A stretch of DNA of 64,000 nt from Siphonodentalium dalli (lineage: Eukaryota > Mollusca > Scaphopoda > Gadilida > Siphonodentaliidae): NCBI GenBank assembly GCA_032622095.1, contig CP136063.1:81571980-81635979 (forward strand), read 5' to 3'. Made by a program: the position numbers and the translations under genes. A model generated the notes under the pieces. It did no database searches. It was given only the letters and a program-made list of their open reading frames with translations, and was not told the origin of the DNA. Below, piece after piece: positions 25,236-36,100 of this stretch; within the stretch, counting starts at the first letter, position 1, and each line of letters opens with the position of its first letter.

Positions 25236-26404
25236 CTAGCAGGTTAGCCCGCCACCGGCGGCTTGTCCGAAACATGACATTTAAATTTTTTTTTTTTTTA
25301 ATTTTTAGCTCCACGCGTTTCAATAAGAAAAATTTGTACCCGGTAGCTCCACCCGTTTCCGAGATCTGGTATGCGCATGCGCGAAGCTGGCGTCGCACGG
25401 ACTCGGCGACCCGATAAAATTTGTACCCGGCGCAAGATACATTCACATAGCTCCACCCGTTTCCGATATCTCGTCTGTGCATGCGCTGCACGGGCGTCGC
25501 ACGGGCTCGCCAATACGACAGCGACGACCACCTGGTCAAACTACACTCACGTACCAAGTTTCGTCCCGATCGGTCGAGGTGTTGGTATCTGATGCAAAAG
25601 ACGAAATTGTGAGTGTTTGTCAATAGTCCCCGCCGTGAACCTCATCGTCGCAAAGAGCGGACAGTCAATTAACCCCGTTGTGAACCTCAATCACCAACGC
25701 GACGTAAACATGTGTTGCGTTCTAAAAATAGGAAAGCACTTTCTGTCTGCATAATTCTGCAGATGCTAACAACATTGCTCCCCGTAGGTAGCAATATCGT
25801 TGTTGTTGATATTTACGGCTTGGGGGGCTATTTTCTTATTTAGCAAGTTTGAGCTCAATCGGTTCGAGTCTATAAAGGACACACTCATATATATGACACT
25901 TCCCGTGGGTAGCAAGTTTGAGCTCAATCGGCATTCCCTGGAATTTCCCGTAGATTGGCAGATTCCAGTAGCTATATCTGGGGAGAAATCTGATGCTATA
26001 TTCGTGATTATCTGGGATGATTTCGGTATATAACTATATACTGTAAAAACAAAGCGCGCCATCCGTGCTCGCAGGGTTGGTCAGAAACAAATGTTTTTTT
26101 AATTTAATGTATGTTCCGTATATCTCTCTGCAGATGCAAATAACGTTGAATGGCAAACAGACGCTCTTTATAGAGATGCGTCAAAAACAAACGCTCATTA
26201 AATAATCACTTGATTAACCCCCGCCGTGCCTTTGCGGTGATTTGAGATTGGAGAACGGGTGCTCTGAGCTTTTCTAAACTGCGACCACGGTCGTGTCGGT
26301 GGGATTTGACACTTACATAGGAAGTTTGAGCTCAATCTTTACACGCGTTTTGGATTCTATGAAGTACACACACACATATATACGAAGTCTCAAAATATAT
26401 AGTA
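25236..26404 (-). mobile_element. Helitron A13 (long subtype, deleted core)
   Basis: Long-subtype unit whose second core is shortened: CACATAGCTCCACCCG at about 25445 skips the AAATTTCAAGTCGAT segment, and the palindrome there is mutated to GTGCATGCGC. The remainder matches A1, A5 and A15. Confidence 0.75.
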
Positions 26405-27584
26405 CTAGCAGGTTAGCCCGCCACCGGCGGCTTGTCCGAAACATGACATTTTTTTAATATTTGTTTTTAATTTTTAGCTCCACGCGTTTCAATAAGAAAA
26501 ATTTGTACCCGGTAGCTCCACCCGTTTCCGAGATCTGGTCTGCGCATGCGCGAAGCTGGCGTCGCACGGACTCGGCGACCCGATAAAATTTGTACCCGGC
26601 GCAAGATACATTCACATAGCAAATTTCAAGTCGATAGCTCCACCCGTTTCCGAGATCTCGTCTGCGCATGCGCTGCACGGGCGTCGCATGGACTCGGCGA
26701 CCCGATAAAATTTGTACCCGGTGCAAGATACATTCACATAGCAAATTTCAGGTCGATAGCTCCACCCGTTTCCGAGATCTGCCTTTCTGCATAATATTTC
26801 GAGCGATAACATTGCATTGAAATGTCAGACTCCCATCGTGAACCTCAACACGAAGTAAACACGTGTTTCGAGCGATAACATTGCATTGAAATGACTCCCA
26901 TCGTGAACCTCAAGACGACGTAAAACACGTGTTGCGTTCTAGGAAATGCACTCAATGCAGATGCTAATAACGTTGACTTCGTATATATATATATAATGAC
27001 GTTATTAACCCCGGCCGTGCCGTTTGAGCTGATTTTTATGACTGGGAGTGGAGTACGGGTGCTCGGAGCTTCTGGAAAACGCGTGGACGACATCGTACGT
27101 GGTATTTTACCTTTAGATAGGAAGTTTGAGCTCAATCTGTCCAGCCGTTACCGTCCTAATGTACTATTTCGAGCGATAACAATTGTCAGACTCCCATCGT
27201 GAACCTCAACACGAAGTAAACACGTGTTTCGAGCGATAACATTGCATTGAAGTCAGACTCCCATCGTGGACCCCCAAGACGACGTAAACACGTGTTTGTT
27301 CCGGTATAACTTTGGAGACTCTGACTTCATATATATATATAATGACGTTATTAACCCCGGCCGTGCCGTTTGAGCTGATTTCGATGACTGGGAGTGGATA
27401 AAGGGTGCTCAGAGCTTCTCGAAAACACATCTACGGCGGTGTCGGTGGTATTTTACACTTACATACGAAATTTGATCTCGATCTGTACACGCGTTTTGGA
27501 TTCTATGAAGTACACACACACACATATATACACACATATATACGAAGTCTCAAAATATATAGTATAGATAGATAGATAGATAGA
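26405..27584 (-). mobile_element. Helitron A14
   Basis: Near-identical to A10. Its 5' edge carries a run of GATA (plus strand AGTATAGATAGATAGATAGA), equal to about four extra TCTA units before A15. Confidence 0.8.
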
Positions 27585-28797
27585 CTAGCAGGTTAGCCCG
27601 CCACCGGCGGCTTGTCCGAAACATGACATTTTTTAAATATTTTTTTTTAATTTTTAGCTTCACGCGTTTCAATAAGAAAAATTTGTACCCGGTAGCTCCA
27701 CCCGTTTCCGAGATCTGGTCTGCGCATGCGCGAAGCTGGCGTCGCACGGACTCGGCGACCCGATAAAATTTGTACCCGGCGCAAGATACATTCACATAGC
27801 AAATTTCAAGTCGATAGCTCCACCCGTTTCCGAGATCTCGTCTGCGCATGCGCTGCACGGGCGTCGCACGGGCTCGCCAATACGACAGCGACGACCACCT
27901 AGTCAAACTACACTCACGTACCAAGTTTCGTCCCGATCGGTCGAGGTGTTGGTATCTGATGCAAAAGACGAAATTGTGAGTGTTGGTCAATAGTCCCCGC
28001 CGTGAACCTCATCGTCGCAAAGAGCGGACAGTCAATTAACCCCGTTGTGAACCTCAATCACCAACGCGACGTAACATGTGTTGCGTTCTAAAAATAGGAA
28101 AGCACTTTCTCTCTGCATAATTCTGCAGATGCTGATAACGTTGCTCCCCGTAGGTAGCAATATCGTTGTTGTTGATATTTACGGCTTGGGGGCTATTTTC
28201 TTATTTAGCAAGTTTGAGCTCAATCGGTTCGAGTCTATAAAGGACACACTCATATATATGACACTTCCCGTGGGTAGCAAGTTTGAGCTCAATCGGCATT
28301 CCCTGGAATTTCCCGTAGATTGGCAGATTCCAGTAGCTTTTTATTACGGTATATCTGGGGAGAAATCTGATGCTATATTCGTGATTATCTGGGATGATTT
28401 CGGTATATAACTATATACTGTAAAAACAAAGCGCGCCATCCGTGCTCGCAGGGTTGGTCAGAAACAAATGTTTTTTAAATTTAATGTATGTTCCGTATAT
28501 CTCTCTGCAGATGCAAATAGCGTTGAATGGCAAACAGACGCTCTTTATAGAGATGCGTCAAAAACAAACGCTCATTAAATAATCACTTGATTAACCCACG
28601 CCGTGCCTTTGCGGTGATTTGAGATTGGAGAACGGGTGCTCTGAGCTTTTCTAAACTGCGACCACGGTCGTGTCGGTGGAATTTGACACTTACATAGGAA
28701 GTTTGAGCTCAATCTGTACACGCGTTTTGGATTCTATGAAGTACACACACACACACACACATACACACATATATACGAAGTCTCAAAATATATAGTA
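27585..28797 (-). mobile_element. Helitron A15 (long subtype)
   Basis: Near-identical to A1 at the other end of the array. It has the same TTCACGCG change in the T-tract block, the same GCTGATAACGTTGCTCCCC and the same long (CA)n. Confidence 0.8.
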
Positions 28798-29655
28798 CTA
28801 GCAGGTTAGCCCGCCGCCGGCGGCTTGTCCGAAACATGACATTTTTTTTATATATTTTTTTAATTTTTAGCTCCACGCGTTTCAATAAGAAAAATTTGTA
28901 CCCTGTAGCTCCACCCGTTTCCGAGATCTGGTTTGCGCATGCGCGAAGCTGGCGTCGCACGGGCTCGGCGACCCGATAAAATTTGTACCCGGCGCAAGAT
29001 ACATTCACATAGCAAATTTAAAGTCGATAGCTCCACCCGTTTCCGAGATCTCGTCTGCGCATGCGCTGCACGGGCGTCGCACGGGCTCGGCGACCCGATA
29101 AAATTTGTACCCGGCGCAAGATACATTCACATAGCAAATTTCAAGTCGATAGCTCCACCCGTTTCCGAGATCTCGTCTGCGCATGCGCTGCACTGGCGTC
29201 GCACGGGCTCGGCGACCCGATAAAATTGTACCCGGCGCAAGATACATTCACATAGCAAATTTCAAATCGATAGCTCCACCCGTTTCCGAGATCTCGTCTG
29301 CGCATGCGCTGCACGGGCGTCGCACGGGCTCGCCAATACGACAACGACCACCGCCTGGTCAAACTACACACACGTAAGAAGTTTCATCCCGATCGGTCGA
29401 GAATCGTAGATTTGTATGAAGTACAACACACACACAAACATAAATATATAAGAGAGATATGTAAATTAGATAGATTGTATCAAAATATATAGGAGATATA
29501 TGTAAATGATCTACACACCATTACTGGTGTTTGTCAAAGTTTAGTGGGGTATATCAATACTCATTCACGATCATATCATTGAGGTCCGGAGGGTGTGGGC
29601 TATCTCTCGAATACACGGAGTTCTCAAAATATATAGAAGAGATAGATAGATTTCG
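28798..29655 (-). mobile_element. Helitron A16 and remnant 5' ends at the array edge
   Basis: A head (CCGCCGCCGGCGGC) and four 122-bp cores, then a C-like end (CAATACGACAACGACCACCG, GATCGGTCGAGAATCGTAG). After about 29430 three stacked minus-strand 5' ends are seen (ATATATTTATG, TATATATTTTGATAC, TATATATTTTGAGAAC), suggesting deleted older copies. The array ends at AGATAGATAGA|TTTCGCTG. The exact outer boundary is uncertain by a few bases. Confidence 0.65.
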
Positions 29656-30020
29656 CTGTAAGTGAAACGATGTTATACATATGAATTATCATGTTTGTGT
29701 GTAATTATATTTTATGTTCGTTTTGTGTAATACAATTATGTGGGGAGAGAGACCCTTTGTAAGTTGCAAAACTTGTGTCTCAATCCCGTTGCGTTATTAT
29801 GCAATAAAATATATTACACTATTAGTTATTATAACTAGTGCATGACAAGAAAGAAGAACAAAAATGATCATCAGATGACATGGTATCTACTTTTCATTTT
29901 TTACCGTCTGTCTATTGGTAATACTAGTAATTCAGTAATTGTGAAACGCTGGGTGTAAAAAAAATCCAAACAGAATCTAGAGAACACACACGGTTCATTA
30001 CTCTATTATACGACTTACAG
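29656..30020. other. Array-to-gene junction sequence
   Basis: AT-rich single-copy sequence between the Helitron array and the first recognised exon. It includes GCT|GTAAGTG at about 29656, a good donor-like site with no recognised exon, and an acceptor-like stretch ending ACTTACAG at 30020. A promoter or 5' exon of the downstream gene may lie here or beyond the array; nothing decisive is visible. Confidence 0.4.
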
Positions 30021-30140
30021 GCATAACAATCCAGCAGCTGCTGACGACATGGACAACTTGCTGTTCGACGCACCAGCCAACAGTGATACCACTATCACAG
30101 ACATGTTGGCTGGTGGCGACAACGATACCTGTTATGTAAA
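30021..30140 (+). CDS. Exon 1 (or first recognised exon)
   Basis: Acidic N-terminal segment beginning MDNLLFDAP if the ATG at 30049 is used; donor AAA|GTATGT. The frame is also open upstream to the AG at 30019-30020, where the preceding codons read HNNPAAADD and the entry would again be phase 2. The exon may therefore be internal, with the true start 5' of the array or in 29656-30020. Confidence 0.7.
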
Positions 30141-33100
30141 GTATGTTTCATTTATTTATTATTCTATACGTTTATAACACAACTATTGGTCTATCTATCA
30201 CAAGAGGCGATGGGGTATCCACTCACCGAATGTATGGGACCACAGTGATCTGGAGACTGAACTCTTTCAATCTGAAATATCGGAACACTGTAGTCCAATA
30301 CATTCGGTTGTTGGGGGGGGGGGCACATCCTGTCGTGCCAAGACTATATTGACATGTTATTCGCATTATCAATTGTCATAGACTGGCTCACTTTGCCCAG
30401 TACTCCAACCCTAGTTAGACCCATAATCTAGATAATGCAGTGCGATTTTTGCAAATATTTCCTGTCAAACTCTTCAAAGGCCAGCCTAGAAAATTATTAT
30501 TTGTTTAAACCACTTTATATACTCGTTAGTTACTCTTGAGGTACGCTTTAGTTACTTTCGACTGCTAAAGAAAATATATTCAGGCGGCAGACGAATACAT
30601 ACAATTACTGAAAACTTGTGCAGAAATATTGGTATTCATTTGGAAAATGTTCAGATATTAAAGGTACTCAATCCGAACAGAGGGTCCCCATCTCAACATA
30701 TTCCAACAACAACAATCCGATCAGAGGGTCCTATATTACTATTTCTTTGGCTTTGGGGGTAAACAAATATTTGATTCGAGTCGAGGAACCCATCAAACAA
30801 AGCTCAGAGTTATTAGATATTGATTTTTGAAATTTGTTATTTACTCGAGATGAGTACTAATAATTGCCTTCAACTGCCGTAATCTGCTCGGGATGTATAC
30901 ACCAAAATATATTCAAACAGACAAGGATGGATAACTCTAAAATCAAGTGGTAATAATAACGCAATTTTGACTGAGTTCTGGGCCAGAAAGTATTCCCGAT
31001 AATGAAAAATAATAGATTTATAAAATCGATATCTAACAAATCTGAGCTTTGATGGGTGACTTCCTCGACTCGAATCAAATATTTTTGACCCCCCGAAGCC
31101 ATTGAAATAGTAATTGAGAGGAGTTTTATCGGATTGAGTACCTTTAACTTCAACAAAATACCGTTTTTTTGCAATTATTATCTGAACATTTGTGCTAATG
31201 TAACTACTCGTTAGTGAGTATGCACTAACTAAAGGGTTAAGCATGTATCGTCTATATCACTACAGCACAAAGAAACGAAAGGCAGAAGATATTGATGCTC
31301 CTCGTCCAAAAAGAACGAAAACCGAGGAAGAAAGGTATTGAACTAAAAGAGACGTATATTAAATGGACAATAGTTCAAGATGTACGATCAAATTTGACAA
31401 AATAAATATTAAACCTAGGCTTATCAGACAAAGGAGAATTGCAAACAGCTATTTAACGCACCATTATTGTCTGAACATTTCCTAAGATTTACATAGCCCG
31501 CCTGTGTTACACTAATATTTACATAGCCCGCCTGTATTACACTAATATTTACATAGCCCGCCTGTGTTACACTAATATTTACATAGCCCGCCTGTGTTAC
31601 ACTAATATTTACATAGCCCGCCTGTGTTACACTAATATTTACATAGCCCGCCTTTGTTACACTAAATCCTGTTCGGTGATTGGTCAACCGCTTCACATCC
31701 TAATAACACACATACCGTAACACGAACACTACGTCACAAATTGTTGACGTAATCTGATCTAATTAGTAAAAGCGTTCAGCACAATAGTTGGGCATGGTTT
31801 TCAAAGTTCAGCAGAATTACATCTGAAGCTAGTTATTTATATCGTTCACGTTATTGTTGACTTGACTGGAAACATATTTTATTTGCATAATATACAAAAG
31901 GGATTGGGGCACAAGTTTTTGCAACATATGATGCCGCTCCCCTAATACAATATAGTAACACACATGTCATCAAGATGACGGTACAAACATATTTACATGG
32001 TGATAAGTTATGAGAAATATATTGTGTAGCACCTTCCAGTGTCCACGTTATTGTTGCTAAGGGCTTGGGAATCTTATATAGGGCTTACTTGATGTGCTGC
32101 ATGGGCTAGTCTTGGTGAATACACTTATAGGAACAAATCATAAAAAAGCCTATAAATATAAGAAATGAATGTAATGGGTGAGTGTTTTATTGGAGATGTT
32201 AGTCTGTTATAGAAGAGTAATGAAACGCGACTCCGCCCAAAACAGCATCAATCAATCCAACGGATATCTCAAGCTGTTGTGGGCCGAGAACACTTGGTCA
32301 AGGTACATTTTTGCCTGATATTTTGTACATGGGAACACACCACAAGGAAACTGCCCGTCAATGAGAACTTAGTATAGCAAGAGTTAATACAGATTGTCTT
32401 TCAAAATTGAATGTGTAGTATCTCCATTTCACAAAGCGACCATGTGAATTTAAAATAAAATATTGATATTTACATTGGTATACACTTGTGTTTACTGTTT
32501 ACACATGACTATCGTTCTGATAGTTCAAATAGATGAAGTTGAACTTCTAAGGTTAGTTTTGGCCTATCAAAACTGACCACATATTAGTTTAACTCTTTCG
32601 CTGCCACCTGCCACCACAGACATACCCCCCAGTGCCACGCATCCTGTACATATATCCATGTATTTCAGGTATATATGGGTAATACATTATATCTCAAGCA
32701 GTTTCTAATATAATTAGTTGAAACTTCACATGTATATAGACATAGGTATATCCTGTCGAATGCCGCCGTGGACACGCCCACCAAGGTCACGTGACATTGG
32801 CGGCCATCTTGGATTAGTGGCTATTTGCCGGTATATGTACAGTTTGTGTGGGTATGCATGGGTGTGTTGTTTGTTTTCTAATTTTCAACCCAATTATACG
32901 ATGTCCAACAGTAAGGTACACGGGAGTAACATATATGAACATACTTTGGACATAAAATAGGTCACGGGACCTTGGCGTCCATCTTGGATTTATGCAAGTT
33001 GCCACCTATTTGTAGCAAAATGGGATACAATGGCGCACTTTGTTGAGTTCGTGCTTTTGTTGCTTGAATATTCCCTGATAGGTACAATTCCAAATATAGA

Positions 33101-36100
33101 TATATATATAACCATGCATACCCACATGTATATATACCTGCAGGGGGACATATGACACTGCTCCGCCCCTTATAAGTCACGTGATCTTGACGGCCATCTT
33201 GAATTTCAGGAAAATTGGTTTTTACGATGATTTATGTGAATTATATGGGTCACGCGGGCGTACGCATGGTCAACTCACCAGCATAATTAATTTAGTTGCC
33301 TGTTATCACCACTGGAAGATTTGTTTTATACATTTTAATAATGAATAATGCCAACACCACATTAATAATTCGATGACAATTTGCAAGTTAATAAATATCT
33401 ATATTTATCACACACCGTATTTTTTATATTGCAGACAAATCAGCAACCCATATCTGAAAAAGGTAACATTTGCCAACAAATCTCAGATATGGGTATGCTT
33501 GGACGAGGAGCCGGTATGGCACTCTGAAAAGAAAGTAAAAAGGTGAGTCTGACAGTTGAGATGCACGGTATGATTTGACAACAATTAGTCAAATTTCCTG
33601 ACTCAGGAATAACAGTCAATTCTCATTTACAAGAATCGAAATATGTCGATAAATACCATAACTACCTTTCTAGGAACATTATATGCCAAAGACAGACGCA
33701 TGAAGTCATAAAATATAACTGCGAATACAATGTTCAGGCAAAAACTGGGCCATTTGTAGGCCCTATGCATCGTAATTCAGGAATCGGAAAGTCCGCAAAA
33801 TTTTAATGCATATCTTAACATGGAACTATATTAAACTTCAAGCACTGCTTTCTCTTCGTGTCAATCATCAAAGTTATGAAGTACTTTAATCGTATCAGAG
33901 CACCGACAAATTTATATTATCTTAGCATGTCTACAGTTGTATTTTTTACGTACCCACTGACTAAAATAATTGAACTGACACAAACTTTCTAAAATTTATC
34001 GAAAAATATAAGAAACAAAACACGTATTTTCAGCGCTATTTGTACGAATATGTTCGGAAATTTTCCACGTAGATATGTTTTCACATACCTCTTACCAGGT
34101 TATTTATACAAAATGTGGGAATTTGATCGAGCCATACCCGTTTAAAGTTTAACCAAACCACTCCAATGTGGACTATGGGAAGAAGTTGGATACATTTTGA
34201 AAAACAAAAACAAAACAGGAGTGACTAAAAATCTATACATGAATTGGATATAAATAGCACGTGTAACACATGTGACAGAAATATGAAATGTTATTCTTTT
34301 TTCACAACTGAAATCTCATTTTGTACGCACGCATATGATTTGTAGTCGAGAAATATACTTTCATAATAGTAAATACTTATTTGGGAGTTATCTATCAAGG
34401 AATGTATGTTGAGAAATCCATACATCCCACAACATAATAAGATAGTATTTTTGTAAGATTTGTTTTTTGGAGTGAGTGTTGGAATTTTGAAATGACACAC
34501 ACATCATGGTTTAAGTATAACCAATATGAGGTTGTGGACATTGATTGAGTAAATTCTTGCTGAATCCTGATTGGGATTTGGACCAGGCTAGCTCTGTTGT
34601 GCCATATGTATTTCTAAAGATGCCACCACTATTGTGTTGCATGTGACATTAGTTGTATTATAATAGTGTAAATTTTGGGTACTGATTGTTTCGGTAAATT
34701 AGTGTTGCTGAGACTATATAATTTAAAGTGATCACATCTTTATGTAAGAAATATAACTCAACTGAAACTTCATTGAGCCTATATAACAGACCGTAATTCT
34801 GTGATGGGGAAGATTAGCTCACGTATGGTACAGGTAGATCAGTCGTAGTCGAAAACTTAGATATGTTCATATATTTATTCTTCACTCAGAGTAGATAAAG
34901 TGGAATATGAAAATAGTAATCAATGATAGAAACAAATGTCGGATACCGTACAAAATAACATAAATAGCAATAAGACTTGAATAGTTCTCCTTCCGACCTT
35001 CTTCCTTTTTGGTTACTAATGAAATCGGCTTTATATACAATTGTAAGGTAATAAGGAAATATATTAACAATAGAAATGAGCTTGACATCAGTAGCTTAGG
35101 GCAATATTATTATGCAGCTGGTCAATAGAAGAACAATAAACAGGTAATTAAGAAAGCCGTTGTTAAGATATGAATAATAAAGATTAGGATTTAAATGACC
35201 TGGCCAGCAAGAGAATGAGATTTAGCAAGAGATTTATTAGCCCCCAAGTCATGCCAGCTTTGGTTATCAGAAATTAATGTTGTAGTTAAACCAGATTACT
35301 ATAAACTATTAAGCAATAATATTAGCCTATCATGACTTGCTACTGTATCAAGTGAAATGAATATAGAAAGCTTTGAAAATAGAGAAAATATATGAAATCA
35401 GTAGATGCAATTTTGACAATAGATATGTACACAAAATCAGCACGGTGACACCTATACAGAATAAGCAATCATAAATGACAAATGAAATAAATACAATATA
35501 CAACAGTTGTTTTATGTCAATTGTGTGAAATGTTTGATGCTCTCCTTCCAATTTAAAAATTTGGTAAACATGTCCGTGGAGGCCATACTGTTGGCGTAAA
35601 CAAATGTCCCTACTTTGGTTTGTTCTTAGCATTGGTCACTGAGTTATGCTTGTATGTGTAAAAAAACACCATATTTTAGTCATGTTTTGATTCAATTGAT
35701 CATTTTCAATCAAAACCAGAACAAGACAGAGCGAATGTCAGTAAATAAGCTTTTTCTATCTAACTTAGACATATTTGAAATAGAACAAAGGGTTACAGTA
35801 GCAATATAGAAAGCGTCTTACAAAATTCATGGGAGAGAAATCGTGCATTTTTCAATAGGCAAGCATGCAGAGTTGCCCGCTCTGAATACAAAAATCGTAT
35901 TCAGGTAACACATAAAACATTCTTACCATTGGCTGCGGACACAGGTATCACAGTAGCGATGGCATAGTAGGTGTGACAATTAATTATGGTACAATTTTGG
36001 TGACAATTGGTCGTCTATTCCTGTGCCATAGCGAGACATGTCGCCCGCCGCACATTCACACAATGAGTCTTTTCCAAGCTCTATCAGCGTCGAGATCGAC

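Larger units (their letters stand above)
3711..29655 (-). mobile_element. 25.9-kb array of nested and tandem non-autonomous Helitrons
   Basis: Read on the minus strand, every unit starts near TCTA(TACT)ATATATTTTGA. It ends with a small GC hairpin (for A units CCGCC-GGT-GGCGG; for B and C units CCC/GGG plus GAC/GTC with one bulged G), then 6-10 nt and CTAG. These are the Helitron hallmarks: 5' TC, 3' hairpin plus CTRR, insertion between A and T, no target duplication. Units join 3' CTAG directly to the next unit's 5' T. The outer left flank supplies the required T (minus strand CTAG|TATGATATAA) and the right flank an A. Every unit carries one to eight copies of a roughly 122-bp tandem core and a CA/TA microsatellite, as in the 'pearl' Helitrons described in bivalves. 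There is no Rep/helicase coding anywhere, so all copies are non-autonomous. Confidence 0.85.

Noticed and set aside
3711-29655. Reading the array units as SINEs or RTE-type LINE 3' ends because of the CA/TA microsatellite tails.
   Set aside because: Nested copies have no target duplications, insert exactly at A^T, and carry a hairpin plus CTAG at one end and TC at the other. This fits Helitrons and not target-primed reverse transcription.
31488-31665. Regular 30-bp repeats resembling a CRISPR array.
   Set aside because: The repeats are contiguous with no unique spacers and the genome is eukaryotic.
31424-31696. A minus-strand frame with repeated AGYVNISVTQ-type segments, like a repeat-domain protein.
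   Set aside because: It is the translation of a 30-bp non-coding minisatellite inside intron 2 of the plus-strand gene. The unit length divisible by three explains the frame.
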